A DNA stretch of 64,000 bases, from positions 1,294,501-1,358,500 of the forward strand of contig NC_015391.1 in the NCBI RefSeq assembly GCF_000195575.1. The letters are read 5' to 3'. The position numbers were made by a program, and so were the translations under genes. How positions within the stretch are numbered: the stretch's first letter is position 1; the number at the start of each line of letters is the position of its first letter. The notes beneath the pieces are model-generated. The model ran no database searches. It was not told the DNA's origin and saw nothing but the letters and a program-made list of their open reading frames with translations. Positions 49,556 through 59,189 of this stretch are shown here, in pieces. This DNA comes from Carnobacterium sp. 17-4. Lineage in GTDB: Bacteria > Bacillota > Bacilli > Lactobacillales > Carnobacteriaceae.

Positions 49556-49597
49556 TTGGTTCTCCTTTCGTGATTTAATCACACATTAAATTTACTT

Positions 49598-50155
49598 TCA
49601 ATTTTTTTGATACATAGTAAAGAACTCACGCCCATATAAGACAAATGAGAGTGTTAAGAAAAAACCAGTAATAATCATTAGGCTATTTGCAGTCGTTGTT
49701 TGGATACTAGGAAATGCCACCAAAAACGTCATGCACGCATAGAATACTGCGGTAGATACTTTCCCAAACCATTTAGCACCATCAAGTTTCTTACCTTGGC
49801 GATAAAGTAAAAAATTATTCACTGTCATAAATAGTTCTTTGGCTACAAACAAGGAAATAATGATCCACATTTTTTCATAATGAACTAGCAAACAAATAAT
49901 GACGGCTACCTGAGTAAGCTTATCAGCAATCGGGTCGAGTAATTTTCCTAACTCCGTAATTTGATTAAATTTCCGAGCAATATACCCATCTAGCAAGTCC
50001 GTCAATCCTGAAAAAATAATGATTATTCCTGCAATATAGTAATCACCAATCTCTGTAGCTGTCAAGTACTGCATCATAAAGACCGGAATGAGCAATAGAC
50101 GAACATACGATAAAATATTTGGAAGGGTTAGAAAATCTTTTGCTTGTAGTTTCAT
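49598..50155 (-). CDS. pgsA: CDP-diacylglycerol-glycerol-3-phosphate 3-phosphatidyltransferase
   Basis: 185 residues, several membrane segments. CDP-alcohol phosphotransferase motif DGYIARKFNQITELGKLLDP followed by IADKLTQ, with the four metal-binding aspartates. N-terminal LPNILSYVRLLLIPVFM is typical of PgsA. It makes phosphatidylglycerol phosphate from CDP-diacylglycerol. Usually pgsA lies near cinA-recA; here it stands alone behind a terminator. Another CDP-alcohol transferase cannot be fully excluded. Confidence 0.82.
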   Translation of the reverse strand: MKLQAKDFLTLPNILSYVRLLLIPVFMMQYLTATEIGDYYIAGIIIIFSGLTDLLDGYIARKFNQITELGKLLDPIADKLTQVAVIICLLVHYEKMWIIISLFVAKELFMTVNNFLLYRQGKKLDGAKWFGKVSTAVFYACMTFLVAFPSIQTTTANSLMIITGFFLTLSFVLYGREFFTMYQKN

Positions 50156-50268
50156 TTAACATCACCTCTCACATAGCATAATTACTTATGTATTAAGTTA
50201 ATCCTACCACTTTTATTGCCACTTAAACTACTTTTATGAATTTTTTCAAAAAAATTCTGGTCAATAAA

Positions 50269-50317
50269 AAAAGCGCTCGATGGAATGCTGTGTATTTGCA
50301 TTCCATCGGGCGCTTTT
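50269..50317 (-). terminator. Terminator of the lipoprotein gene, usable on both strands
   Basis: AAAAGCGCTCGATGGAATGC pairs with 50298-50317 (one G-U), 9-nt loop, with T residues on both sides. It lies 20 bp after the lipoprotein stop codon. Confidence 0.85.
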
Positions 50318-50336
50318 AGTTTAAAAAAGTAATGAA

Positions 50337-51014
50337 TTATCTTTCTTCAAAATCAAACTCGTCAATTGTGTAAACTAAATTATTGATATCAGATGTACTG
50401 AAAAATGCTTCTTCATTTTCAGGTGGAATATTTAAGTAAATCGGCATCGCTGTATCCGGTTCTAACACTCCAAAAGATTCTTCTGTTAGATGGAAGGCTG
50501 CTTTGTCTAAAATAACATCTCCATCGACAGTACTAAAGCTTATCGTAATCTCGATATTTGTCATGGCTACTTCCATTCTGTTAACGATAATAAAAATGGC
50601 CTGCATCTCGCCAGTCTCACCTAAATACATCCCTGTGAAGTGAATTGCTACATCATTTTCGATACCAATATCTTCTGATTCTGCCATTCTCATTTCTATT
50701 TCTTGCAATACAGAATCACTTTCAAGTGTCAACCCTTGGTCTAATTCCATTTTTTGTGGCACAAGTGGAATAACCATATCTGTTGCTGTCTCACCTGTTG
50801 CACTAGAATCTACCATAGATTCTTCTGTAGCAATACTACTTGATTGAGAAGAAGCAACTGCAGAAGACTCTGAAGACATTTCGGAGCTCATCATACTTTC
50901 ACTCGTTACTGCCGAACTCGTTTCACTAGAAGATGTCGACTCACTACCTCCTCCAATAAAATCACAACCTGCCAACAAAACTACTGCTCCTAGAAGCGTT
51001 AATATTTTTCTCAT
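50337..51014 (-). CDS. Lipoprotein with serine-rich linker, DUF5067-like
   Basis: 225 residues from the second ATG. Signal peptide with lipobox LLAGC (cysteine near residue 17 from this start), then a low-complexity Ser/Glu/Met linker to about residue 75. The C-terminal beta-sandwich-like domain (about 90-225) shows IIVNRMEVAMTNIEITISF and FGVLEPDTAMPIYLNIP. It is anchored outside the membrane; function unknown. GGGGAAGG lies 9 nt before the ATG at 51014; an in-frame ATG at 51023 is too close to it. A decayed paralogue lies directly upstream. Confidence 0.75.
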   Translation of the reverse strand: MRKILTLLGAVVLLAGCDFIGGGSESTSSSETSSAVTSESMMSSEMSSESSAVASSQSSSIATEESMVDSSATGETATDMVIPLVPQKMELDQGLTLESDSVLQEIEMRMAESEDIGIENDVAIHFTGMYLGETGEMQAIFIIVNRMEVAMTNIEITISFSTVDGDVILDKAAFHLTEESFGVLEPDTAMPIYLNIPPENEEAFFSTSDINNLVYTIDEFDFEER

Positions 51015-51077
51015 CTTAATCATCCTTCCCCTTTTTTCACTCTATTACCCTTTAAGTCTAATTTATTCCTACTTGTT

Positions 51078-51554
51078 TTATTCTTCAAAAGTAAATTCAT
51101 CCAACTTAATTGATAGATTCTCATTTGTAATGGACAACAACAAACCTACTTTCCCCTTTGGAATCGTCATAGGAAGAACGGTATTTGGTTTTAACGAACC
51201 GAATATATCTTCTTTCAAAATAACAACATCTTAATCCCATGTCATTTCCCCATCTTTGTTGCTGTAACTCAGTGGATAACGAATATCATTCATAGCGATG
51301 TCTTCAATAGCACTTTCAATTGCGACTGAATCTTCTCCACTAGAAGCAGTTAATTGAGTGCTTGTCTTATCTTGAGTGCTTTCACTGCTCACAGAACTAG
51401 ACATAATTTCTTCTGTTAATTTATCTACCAGTTTTCCAACACCGCATCCGGCCAAAACAACAATGAAAACGAGTAGAAATCCCAACTTTTCATTCTTTCT
51501 TAAGTACTGATTAGCATCAAGAAATGATCTTATGCTAATTAACCTTCCCTCCAT
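51078..51554 (-). pseudogene. Decayed paralogue of the lipoprotein gene
   Basis: The open part (51554 to 51231) has a signal peptide with lipobox VLAGC and a short Ser/Thr linker, then stops at TAA (51233-51231) after KDGEMTWD. Reading on in frame to the next stop at 51078 gives DVVILKEDIFGSLKPNTVLP and ends with KLDEFTFEE. This aligns with VILDKAAFHLTEESFGVLEP and IDEFDFEE of the intact neighbour. The start is also damaged: where the neighbour has AAGATGAGA, this copy has AGCATAAGA, so ATG became ATA. The middle of the domain is missing. Duplication followed by decay is inferred. Confidence 0.75.
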
Positions 51555-51699
51555 TCTCTTTGGATTTTTGAAACTAGAGGATGTAATCTTTAAACATAAA
51601 TATTTGTGAAAACTTATATTTAATTTTATTGTATCCTATCTTCCTTTGATAACAAAAAGATATACTCATAAACAGCGTTATTTATTTTACTATTTAGCA

Positions 51700-51751
51700 A
51701 AAAAACTAGCAAGAAATAATGTTTTTAACATTTATTTCTTGCTAGTTTTTT
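51700..51751 (-). terminator. Terminator of the DUF975 gene
   Basis: AAAAAACTAGCAAGAAATAA pairs with TTATTTCTTGCTAGTTTTTT across an 11-nt loop region; T residues on both sides. Confidence 0.85.
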
Positions 51752-51763
51752 AAATTTTGACTT

Positions 51764-52672
51764 TTAAAAGTCTACGTCATCTAATTGTTTGCCTTCGTAA
51801 TCCTCATTATAGTGATTATCATCCTTATTGTTGTTAGTTGGATGTACAGTGTTGTAAGCATCTCCATCTGTTAACGAGCGATAAAAGACTTGTTGAGAAG
51901 TTATACGGTAAGGTTCAATGTAGAAAGAAATCAGAATAACGAATAGCAAGATGGCTAAAAATGCCAATATAAAACCTAAAATAACAACGATTCCTTCATT
52001 AGGATTGGCTTCTAGTCTCGCATTAATCGTTTGAATACTCCCTAATGTAAACAAACCAAAAAGAACAAACGGTACGATGTACCACCAAATGAATGAGAGT
52101 TGTAATAGGAAAAATTTCCATTTATTACCTTTCATCATTTTACGACTTTGATCTAATGCCTCCATAATACTAATGGAAGGATTATCTTTCATTAGGTTCA
52201 ATGCTTGACTGTAACTATAACTTTTAATAATACCTGGTATGATAAACAATAATGACCATAGCGTGATTAAAATAGTCATTACAATAATCAAACCTGTTGT
52301 TTTAAAGATACGTTCTTTCTTGAATGTTTGAAACATGCCTTCTATAGACAATTTTGCTCCATCTACCATGTCTAAAATATTCCAAGCATAACCAGCAGTC
52401 AGCAACCCAGAAATAAAACTAATCAATATACTAACAAGTGAAGTTAATAAACTTGCTGTAATTGTTGGTTCAACAGCCATTGTTGAATTATCTAAATTCC
52501 CTTGCATGACAGAATCAAGCATTGTAAATGAGCTTCCAGAACCAATCAAAGCAAAAATACCTTGGCTAATTGCACCTGTCAAAACAGAAATAATAATTAA
52601 ATTTAAAATAGCAACTTTCCAATTTCCTTTTAATAATTTCTTCGCGGTTCTCTTTATTTCACGTCTTTCCAT
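51764..52672 (-). CDS. DUF975 family membrane protein
   Basis: 302 residues. N-terminal REIKRTAKKLLKGNWKVAIL is the typical entry of DUF975. Five or six hydrophobic segments follow, with the family features AGYAWNILDMVDG, LLFIIPGIIKSYSYSQALNL and a DNPSISIMEALDQSRKMMKG loop. The C-terminus is asparagine- and aspartate-rich and soluble. Function unknown. Monocistronic. Confidence 0.85.
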   Translation of the reverse strand: MERREIKRTAKKLLKGNWKVAILNLIIISVLTGAISQGIFALIGSGSSFTMLDSVMQGNLDNSTMAVEPTITASLLTSLVSILISFISGLLTAGYAWNILDMVDGAKLSIEGMFQTFKKERIFKTTGLIIVMTILITLWSLLFIIPGIIKSYSYSQALNLMKDNPSISIMEALDQSRKMMKGNKWKFFLLQLSFIWWYIVPFVLFGLFTLGSIQTINARLEANPNEGIVVILGFILAFLAILLFVILISFYIEPYRITSQQVFYRSLTDGDAYNTVHPTNNNKDDNHYNEDYEGKQLDDVDF

Positions 52673-52785
52673 TTTTTCTCCTCCTTTTTACCAATCTTAA
52701 TAACAATCTTATCATAACTGAAACTTTATTTCTTCACAATTATTAACCACCAGTCATTTGTTTGTTTTCATTTCCACAGTAAAAA

Positions 52786-52828
52786 ACACCCTTGTTAAAT
52801 TCATATCAGATGAATTTAACAAAGGTGT
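52786..52828 (-). terminator. Terminator of the nrdHIEF operon
   Basis: 19-bp nearly perfect stem (ACACC-CTTGTTAAATTCAT with ATGAATTTAACAA-AGGTGT), then six T residues on the minus strand, 54 bp after the nrdF stop. Confidence 0.85.
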
Positions 52829-52881
52829 ACTCTATTTAAACCAGTCCATTCGAAAATTCCAAATGAAAGCTTAATTTATTA

Positions 52882-53844
52882 TTAAATAGTCCATTTTTCG
52901 TAATCATCAGTCTCCATAGACTCGACCATACCAAGTAGATACCCATTCCCGACTTGCGAGAAGAAGTCATGATTAGATGTACCTGTAGAAATACCGTTCA
53001 TAATAACTGGATCTACATCATTAGCTGTATCTGGAAATAACGGGTCAAATCCAAGATTCTGCAATGCTTTATTTGCATTGTATCTAAGAAAAACTTTTAC
53101 ACGCTCTGTCCATCCAATTTCATCATACAGATATTCTGCATACTTCACTTCATTTTGATATAGTTTAAAGAGCAATTCATACGTCCAATTTTTTATTTCT
53201 TCTTTTTCGTCATCAGGCAACTGATTAAACGCAATTTGGAACTTGTACCCAATGTATGTTCCATGAACGGATTCATCCCGTAAAATCAATTTAATGATTT
53301 CAGCTACATTCGGCAACTTATTGTTTCCTAAATAATGCAGTGGGGCAAAAAAGCCTGAATAGAATAAGAAAGATTCCAACATGACACTAGCAACTTTTCG
53401 TTGCAAATCTGTTCCATTATGGTAGATATCATTAATGGTTGATGCTTTTAGTTGCAATAACTCGTCTGTATTTGTCCATTGAAAAATTTCATCAATTTCA
53501 AGTTTGCTATTTAGCGTACTAAAAATCGCACTGTAACTTTTCGCATGCATTGATTCCATAAACTGGATATTGTTGTAGACAGCTTCTTCATGTTGAGTAC
53601 GGATAGATTGTTTTAACGACTGCACTCCATCTTGCGATTGAAGTGTGTCCAATAAGGTTAACCCGCCAAATACTTTACCAACCATGTCTTTTTCATTTTT
53701 TGGAAGTCGTGCCCAATCGTCTAAGTCATTCGATAATGGGATACGTGTATCCGTCCAAAATTGTTCTACTAATTTTTCCCATGTTAACTTATCAATCATG
53801 TCTTCAATGTTGTTCCAGTTAATGGCTGTATAGTTCGTTGTCAT
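52882..53844 (-). CDS. nrdF: Class Ib ribonucleotide reductase beta subunit
   Basis: 320 residues, ferritin-like. Carries the Mn or Fe cofactor and tyrosyl radical. Metal-ligand regions FMESMHAKSYSAIFSTLN and LRDESVHGTYIGYKFQ are seen, and the N-terminal AINWNNIEDMIDKLTWEKLV is typical of NrdF. The C-terminal DDYEKWTI docks to NrdE. 15 bp after nrdE. Confidence 0.96.
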   Translation of the reverse strand: MTTNYTAINWNNIEDMIDKLTWEKLVEQFWTDTRIPLSNDLDDWARLPKNEKDMVGKVFGGLTLLDTLQSQDGVQSLKQSIRTQHEEAVYNNIQFMESMHAKSYSAIFSTLNSKLEIDEIFQWTNTDELLQLKASTINDIYHNGTDLQRKVASVMLESFLFYSGFFAPLHYLGNNKLPNVAEIIKLILRDESVHGTYIGYKFQIAFNQLPDDEKEEIKNWTYELLFKLYQNEVKYAEYLYDEIGWTERVKVFLRYNANKALQNLGFDPLFPDTANDVDPVIMNGISTGTSNHDFFSQVGNGYLLGMVESMETDDYEKWTI

Positions 53845-53859
53845 TCTAGTTCTCTCCTT

Positions 53860-56043
53860 TTAGATGGTACAGCTCTCACAAGCATTTGAACCAATTTCTT
53901 CTGAATTTTCGGTAAATGTACGAACGTAGTAAATAGATTTCACACCTTTTTTCCAAGCATAATGACGTAAGATATTTAAATCACGTGTCGTTTGTTTGGT
54001 TGTGCGTCCATTTTTCCACTCATACAACCCTTCAGGAATTTCAGAGCGTAAGAAGAGCGTTAAACTCATACCTTGATCAATGTGTTTTTGGGCTGCTGCA
54101 TAAACATCAATCACTTTACGCATATCCATATCGTAAGCTGATGTGTAATACGGCATTGTGTCATTTGATAAGAAAGGTGCTGGGTAGTAAGTTTTCCCTG
54201 TCTTTTTCTCTTGACGTTCTTCGATTAAACGTGTGATTGGATGCAAACTAGATGATGTTTCATTTACGTAACTAATTGAACCCGTTGGTGCTACAGCTAA
54301 ACGATTCTGATGGTATAAACCATCTCTCATTACAGCTTCTTTTAAAGCTGCCCAATCTTCTATAGTAGGCACTTGGATTCCATCGAATAAGTGTTGAACT
54401 TTTTCACTTGAAAAAACAAAATTTTCATTGATGTACTTATCAAAATAAGTACCATTCGCATACGATGATTTTTCAAAATTATAAAAAGTTGTGTTTCTTT
54501 CTTTCGCCACTTTATTACTAGATACTAACGTATAGTAATTTAATAGTTTAAAGTACACATCCGTAAATTCAACGGATTCTGGTGAACCATAGTGAATTTG
54601 ATTTAATGCTAAATACGTGTGCAGTCCCATTGCGCCAAGACCAATCGTATGGTATTTATCGTTCCCGTTTTTAATTGACGGTACAGCGTCAATACTTGAT
54701 TGATCAGTAACCATTGTTAAAGCCCGTACCATTGTGTCGATTGAGTTTCCAAAATCAGATGATTTCATCAAGTTTACAATATTAGTTGAACCAAGATTGC
54801 AGCTGATATCTGTTCCTAAATGCTCATATGTTTGATCGTTGTTGATCAGTGAAGGTTCTTGGACTTGCAAAATTTCACTACACAAGTTGCTCATTGTGAT
54901 GGTTCCATAAACTGGGTTTTCACGATTTGCTGTATCGACGTTAATAATATAAGGATAACCAGATTCTTGTTGCAATTTAGATATTTCATTTTCTAATTCA
55001 CGGGCACTGATTTTTGATTTGCGTATTTCTTCATTGTTCACCATGTTGTCGTATTCTTTAGTGATATCAATATAAGCAAATGGTTCCCCATAGATACGTT
55101 CAACATCATATGGACTAAACAAATACATTTGCTCATCATGTGCTGCTAATTCATAGAATTTGTCTGGCACAACTAGTCCAAGAGAAAGGGTTTTTACACG
55201 AATTTTTTCATCCGCATTCTCTTTTTTTGTTGAAAGAAACGAAACAATATCTGGATGGAAGACATTTAAATAAACGGCCCCTGCTCCATTACGTTGACCC
55301 AGCTGATTGGAATAGCTGAAACTATCTTCTAGTAATTTCATTACTGGAACGACTCCGCTGGAAGCATTGTCGATTTTTTTGATGGGATCGCCAGAAGCAC
55401 GTAAATTAGATAAATTCACTCCAACTCCGCCTCCAATACGAGACAATTGCAACGCACTATTCACAACGCGACCAATACTGTTCATGTCATCTGTTGCTTG
55501 AATTAAGAAGCAAGAAACCAATTCTCCACGTCTTTTACGTCCAGCATTTAAAAATGTTGGAGTAGCAGGCTGGTATCGTTGGTTTACGATTTCATCCGCA
55601 AGTCTACTCGCCAATTCAGTGTCTCCATCAGCTAAATACAGTGCATTGAAAACGATCCGATCTTCATAGCGTTCTAAGAAACGTTCTCCGTCATTTGTTT
55701 TAAGGGCATATTGAGTATAAAATTTAAATGCAGACATAAATGAACGAAATCTAAACTTACGGCTATAGATGTCATCAAACAACGCACGCACAAATGCTCT
55801 GTCGTATTTTAATAAAAATTCTTCTTCTATATAATCTTCTTCAATTAAATAATTCAATTTTTCATCTAGTGTGTAGAAGAAAACTGTATTCGGATTTACG
55901 TGTTCTAAAAAATAAGCTCGTACAGCTTCACGATCCTTGTTTAAAGGGATTTTTCCATCTACAGGTCTATTCAGTTCATTGTTTAACTTAAAATACGTAA
56001 CTTCTTTTGGCTTTGATGCTAATTTAGGTTTATCCAATTTCAT
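53860..56043 (-). CDS. nrdE: Class Ib ribonucleotide reductase alpha subunit
   Basis: 727 residues, normal for NrdE. It reduces ribonucleoside diphosphates. N-terminal ATP-cone-less domain, LVSCFLIQATDDMNSIGRV and SRIGGGVGVNLSNLRA, the active-site cysteine pair context NLCSEILQVQEP, APTGSISYVNETSSSLHP, and the C-terminal CESCTI redox pair that is reduced by NrdH. It overlaps nrdI by 14 bp. Confidence 0.97.
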   Translation of the reverse strand: MKLDKPKLASKPKEVTYFKLNNELNRPVDGKIPLNKDREAVRAYFLEHVNPNTVFFYTLDEKLNYLIEEDYIEEEFLLKYDRAFVRALFDDIYSRKFRFRSFMSAFKFYTQYALKTNDGERFLERYEDRIVFNALYLADGDTELASRLADEIVNQRYQPATPTFLNAGRKRRGELVSCFLIQATDDMNSIGRVVNSALQLSRIGGGVGVNLSNLRASGDPIKKIDNASSGVVPVMKLLEDSFSYSNQLGQRNGAGAVYLNVFHPDIVSFLSTKKENADEKIRVKTLSLGLVVPDKFYELAAHDEQMYLFSPYDVERIYGEPFAYIDITKEYDNMVNNEEIRKSKISARELENEISKLQQESGYPYIINVDTANRENPVYGTITMSNLCSEILQVQEPSLINNDQTYEHLGTDISCNLGSTNIVNLMKSSDFGNSIDTMVRALTMVTDQSSIDAVPSIKNGNDKYHTIGLGAMGLHTYLALNQIHYGSPESVEFTDVYFKLLNYYTLVSSNKVAKERNTTFYNFEKSSYANGTYFDKYINENFVFSSEKVQHLFDGIQVPTIEDWAALKEAVMRDGLYHQNRLAVAPTGSISYVNETSSSLHPITRLIEERQEKKTGKTYYPAPFLSNDTMPYYTSAYDMDMRKVIDVYAAAQKHIDQGMSLTLFLRSEIPEGLYEWKNGRTTKQTTRDLNILRHYAWKKGVKSIYYVRTFTENSEEIGSNACESCTI

Positions 56044-56395
56044 TCACCGCTTTCTTTAGTTGTGCAACGTCTTCTTCGTTACCTTGGAATTCAAAGGTAT
56101 GTAGCAATGGAACTTGATAATCATGTGCTAGATCTTTGGCTGTAAAAGCGAAAAGCTTACCAAAATTTAAATTCCCACCACCTGCTACTCCTTTAAAATT
56201 GTTTTTATTATCAGCTGTCTCAATAAAATCATTTAATATGTCCGTTGCTTCTTTATCATAGGTAGGGGTGACGATGATAAATGGTTCATTTAAAGCAAGA
56301 TATGGATTCGTTGGCGTCAATTCCAGCGAATCCATATCTAATTTTTTAACAAACTTTCGTGTTTGGCCTGTTAAACTAATGTAAACAACTTTCAT
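56030..56395 (-). CDS. nrdI: NrdI flavodoxin, cofactor maturation of NrdF
   Basis: 121 residues. FMN-binding loop SLTGQTRKFVKKLD and FIIVTPTYDKEAT and GVAGGGNLNFGKLF. NrdI generates the oxidant that assembles the dimanganese tyrosyl radical of NrdF. Start overlaps the nrdH stop by 4 bp. Confidence 0.95.
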   Translation of the reverse strand: MKVVYISLTGQTRKFVKKLDMDSLELTPTNPYLALNEPFIIVTPTYDKEATDILNDFIETADNKNNFKGVAGGGNLNFGKLFAFTAKDLAHDYQVPLLHTFEFQGNEEDVAQLKKAVNEIG

Positions 56396-56625
56396 ACTAA
56401 TTGATCAAGGAGATCTGGGCGAAATCCATTAAATGCTTCTTGTCCTTCAACTGAAATAACCGGAACAGAGCTGAACCCAAGTTCTTTGACTTCATTTAAC
56501 GCTTCTTCTGATTCAAAAATATCTTTTACTTCGTAAGATACACCTTTATCTTCTAAATATTTTTTAGTGAAATTACATTGCATACAGTTTGGTTTAGAGT
56601 AAACAATAATCGTTTTTTGAGCCAT
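56392..56625 (-). CDS. nrdH: Glutaredoxin-like NrdH
   Basis: 77 residues. Redox motif CMQC in YSKPNCMQCNFTKKYL, and SSVPVISVEGQEAFNGFRPD which is the NrdH-type C-terminal signature. It delivers electrons to NrdE. Two ATG codons follow each other; the second (56625) lies 8 nt behind AGGAG and is chosen. Confidence 0.95.
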   Translation of the reverse strand: MAQKTIIVYSKPNCMQCNFTKKYLEDKGVSYEVKDIFESEEALNEVKELGFSSVPVISVEGQEAFNGFRPDLLDQLV

Positions 56626-56720
56626 CATACATTCTCCTTTATGCTTCTTTTTTTAATGATCTTTCTTCTACTTCTCTATTTGTATTCTACACTTATTCTT
56701 CTCTACTGGCAAATAAATAA

Positions 56721-56738
56721 ACCACTATATATAGTGGT
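56721..56738 (-). promoter_or_regulatory. NrdR box 1
   Basis: ACCACTATATATAGTGGT, a perfect palindrome matching the NrdR consensus ACACTATATATAGTGT closely, about 95 bp upstream of nrdH. Confidence 0.75.
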
Positions 56739-56762
56739 TTTCCTATTGACATATTTGTTTTT

Positions 56763-56778
56763 TTCTATATGTAGTGTT
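56763..56778 (-). promoter_or_regulatory. NrdR box 2
   Basis: AACACTACATATAGAA on the minus strand, a less perfect NrdR site. It lies about three helical turns (centre to centre around 41 bp) from box 1, as paired NrdR sites usually do in phase. Confidence 0.55.
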
Positions 56779-57053
56779 CCGCAATATTGTTTGTGAATAA
56801 TAAAGCGTAAAGAACCCTGAGTAGAATTGTATTCAAAAGTAGTTTCGTGTATTTTTCACATTTAAAAAAGAATAAAAAAAAAGATGAGAAAAATTTATTT
56901 TTTTTACCGTAAATTAATCCATCATTTCAAAAAAATATAGAATATTTTTACATTTTTTTGAATAATTCTTTTAAACTGTTTTAGAAATATGTAGATAAGT
57001 GTAACGATTATTTGGTGAATAATTTAAACGATATATTTTTTAATTTCAACATG
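56779..57053. other. AT-rich intergenic stretch without recognised features
   Basis: About 275 bp upstream of the nrd regulatory region, very AT-rich, with no ORF, hairpin or clear promoter that I can support. Confidence 0.4.
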
Positions 57054-57055
57054 AA

Positions 57056-57097
57056 AAAAAGTTAGAAAAGCTGACTGTTCAACTTTTCTAACTTTTT
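57056..57097 (-). terminator. Terminator of the tRNA-Arg gene
   Basis: AAAAAGTTAGAAAAG (57056-57070) is exactly complementary to 57083-57097; T-run on the minus strand. Confidence 0.85.
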
Positions 57098-57103
57098 AAT
57101 CGA

Positions 57104-57177
57104 TGTCTCAGGAGAGATTCGAACTCCCGACCGTCCGCTTAGAAGGCGGATGCTCTATCCAACTGAGCTACTGAGAC
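57104..57177 (-). tRNA. tRNA-Arg, anticodon UCU
   Basis: Cloverleaf on the minus strand: acceptor GTCTCAG/CTGAGAC, D-arm GCTC-AGTTGGATA-GAGC, anticodon arm TCCGC-CTTCTAA-GCGGA with anticodon TCT, T-arm GGGAG-TTCGAAT-CTCTC, discriminator A. No CCA is encoded. It reads AGA/AGG codons. Standing alone with its own terminator. Confidence 0.97.
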
Positions 57178-57336
57178 ATGTACTAGCAACAAAATTAATT
57201 ATAGGTAAAAATGAATAAAAAGTCAACACTTTTTACGAATTAATTTAATTTTTAGCAAAGAATGTTATTTTAATCAGTTGAATTTAGAAAAACCTCGGTT
57301 TACAATGGGTCCATAGAGTAGACAAGGAGGGTTTTC

Positions 57337-57714
57337 ATGGGATTAATTGGTGGCCTTTTAGGAAATGCTGGAAATATCAGTGAGAATGAAGCTAGAAAAA
57401 AATTAGTTGGAGTTATTTTAGAGTCTGAAGAAATTGATTTAGCTTTTAAGTTAGTCCGTGATCTGATCATATTTACAAATAAACGGCTAATCATCATCAA
57501 TAAACAAGGAGTTACGGGTAAGAAAACAACTTACCATTCTTTACCTTATAAATCGATCAGTCGATTTTTAGTCGAAACAACCGGACATTTTGATTTAGAT
57601 GCTGAATTAAAAATTTTTATTTCGAGCGCCAACGAACCAGCTATCACATTACAGTTTACAAACGATAAACACATTACCACTATCCAACAAGCATTGGCTG
57701 TCGCTATTCTTTAG
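57337..57714 (+). CDS. PH domain-containing protein (DUF1696-like)
   Basis: 125 residues, bacterial PH fold. Seen: the N-terminal GLIGGLLGNAG, then LVGVILESEEIDLAFKLVRD, FTNKRLIIINKQGVTGKKTT, YHSLPYKSISRFLVETTGH and FTNDKHITTIQQALAVAIL. This is the YvbH/DUF1696 type, of unknown function. AAGGAGGG lies 6-7 nt before the ATG. Monocistronic, with a terminator shared with glnA. Confidence 0.85.
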   Translation: MGLIGGLLGNAGNISENEARKKLVGVILESEEIDLAFKLVRDLIIFTNKRLIIINKQGVTGKKTTYHSLPYKSISRFLVETTGHFDLDAELKIFISSANEPAITLQFTNDKHITTIQQALAVAIL

Positions 57715-57759
57715 AGTACTGTAGTGTGATAAGAGCGTTTAGACCCAAATCAAATAGGG

Positions 57760-57793
57760 AAAAGGAGCTAGGAAATTTTTCCTAGCTCCTTTT
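57760..57793. terminator. Bidirectional terminator between the PH-domain gene and glnA
   Basis: AAAAGGAGCTAGGAAA pairs perfectly with TTTCCTAGCTCCTTTT, 2-nt loop, T residues on both strands. Confidence 0.9.
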
Positions 57794-57805
57794 TCCTATT
57801 CTATT

Positions 57806-59146
57806 TTAATACATTTTTAAGTACTGATCTCTCTCCCACTCAGTGACTTGCTCACGGAATGCAGACCATTCAATTTTCTTTGCATTCATGAAGTTTTCGT
57901 AGATGTGTCCACCTAATCCATCTTTAATAATGCTGTCATTAGCCAAGTATCCTAATGCCTCTTGCAACGTCCCTGGAAGATCATGAATACCACTTTCATG
58001 ACGATCGTTTTCGCTCATTGCATAAATATTACGGTTAATAGGTTCTGGTGCTTTCATTTCCTTTTTTATGCCATCTAATCCTGCTTTTAATAAAACAGCC
58101 ATAGATAGGTATGGATTTGCACTAGGATCGACGCTACGCAATTCCACTCGTGTAGACAGACCTCTTGATTGCGGCACGCGAATCAGCGGCGAACGATTAC
58201 GACCGCTCCAAGCGATGTAGACGGGCGCTTCATATCCTGGCACAAGACGTTTATATGAGTTCACTGTAGGATTCACAATTGCTGTAAATGCTCTAGCATG
58301 GTCTAAAATTCCAGCTAAGAATTGACGTGCTGTCTCGCTTAATTCCATGTCACCATCTTTATCATAAAAAGCATTTCCCTCTTTAGTAAATAGAGACAAG
58401 TTAAAGTGCATACCTGATCCGTTCACGCCATATAGTGGCTTAGGCATAAATGTAGCGTGTAATCCATGTTTGCGAGCGACTGTTTTAACAATCAATTTAA
58501 ACGTTTGAATGTTGTCACACGCTTCTATTGCACTGGCGTATTTCCAATCGATTTCATGTTGTCCTGGTGCAACTTCATGATGACTCGCTTCGATTTCAAA
58601 ACCTAGATCTTCTAATTGCAATACGATATCGCGACGGCAATTTTCACCTAAGTCTGTCGGAGCTAAATCAAAGTAGCCTCCAGCATCATTCAACTCTAAA
58701 GTTGGTTCATCTTTTTCATTTAATTTAAAAAGGAAAAATTCAGGTTCAGGTCCTAAGTTAAAATCTGTGAACCCTAATTCTTTCATTTCTTTTAGTGTAC
58801 GCTTTAAGTTAGAACGAGGATCTCCAGCAAAAGGAGTGCCATCCGGATTGTAAACATCACAGATTAGTCGAGCGATTTTACCAGCCCCTTCAGTCGTTTC
58901 CCATGGAAAAATCAACCAAGTATCTAGATCGGGTCTTAAATACATATCACTTTCTTCGATCCGTACAAATCCTTCAATTGAAGAGCCGTCAAACATCAAT
59001 TCATTATCCAATACTTTTTTTAATTGACTAATGGGTACCTCAACATTTTTGATAACTCCTAAAATATCAGTAAACATTAGTCTCAAGAAACGGACATTTT
59101 CTTTCTTTGATGCTTCTTCTACTTCTTTTCTCGTAAACTTAACCAT
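57806..59146 (-). CDS. glnA: Glutamine synthetase type I, copy A
   Basis: 446 residues, GSI-alpha type. It makes glutamine from glutamate and ammonia. N-terminal [36 protein letters not shown] (with the arginine that senses glutamine/AMP in Bacillus), the [12 protein letters not shown] signature, the [13 protein letters not shown] loop, [11 protein letters not shown], and [18 protein letters not shown]. It follows its own glnR by 43 bp. A second, very similar copy lies 2 kb upstream. Confidence 0.96.
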   Translation of the reverse strand: MVKFTRKEVEEASKKENVRFLRLMFTDILGVIKNVEVPISQLKKVLDNELMFDGSSIEGFVRIEESDMYLRPDLDTWLIFPWETTEGAGKIARLICDVYNPDGTPFAGDPRSNLKRTLKEMKELGFTDFNLGPEPEFFLFKLNEKDEPTLELNDAGGYFDLAPTDLGENCRRDIVLQLEDLGFEIEASHHEVAPGQHEIDWKYASAIEACDNIQTFKLIVKTVARKHGLHATFMPKPLYGVNGSGMHFNLSLFTKEGNAFYDKDGDMELSETARQFLAGILDHARAFTAIVNPTVNSYKRLVPGYEAPVYIAWSGRNRSPLIRVPQSRGLSTRVELRSVDPSANPYLSMAVLLKAGLDGIKKEMKAPEPINRNIYAMSENDRHESGIHDLPGTLQEALGYLANDSIIKDGLGGHIYENFMNAKKIEWSAFREQVTEWERDQYLKMY

Positions 59147-59189
59147 ACACTTTTTCTCTCCTTTTGATTAACGTTTCCGCTATCTTATT

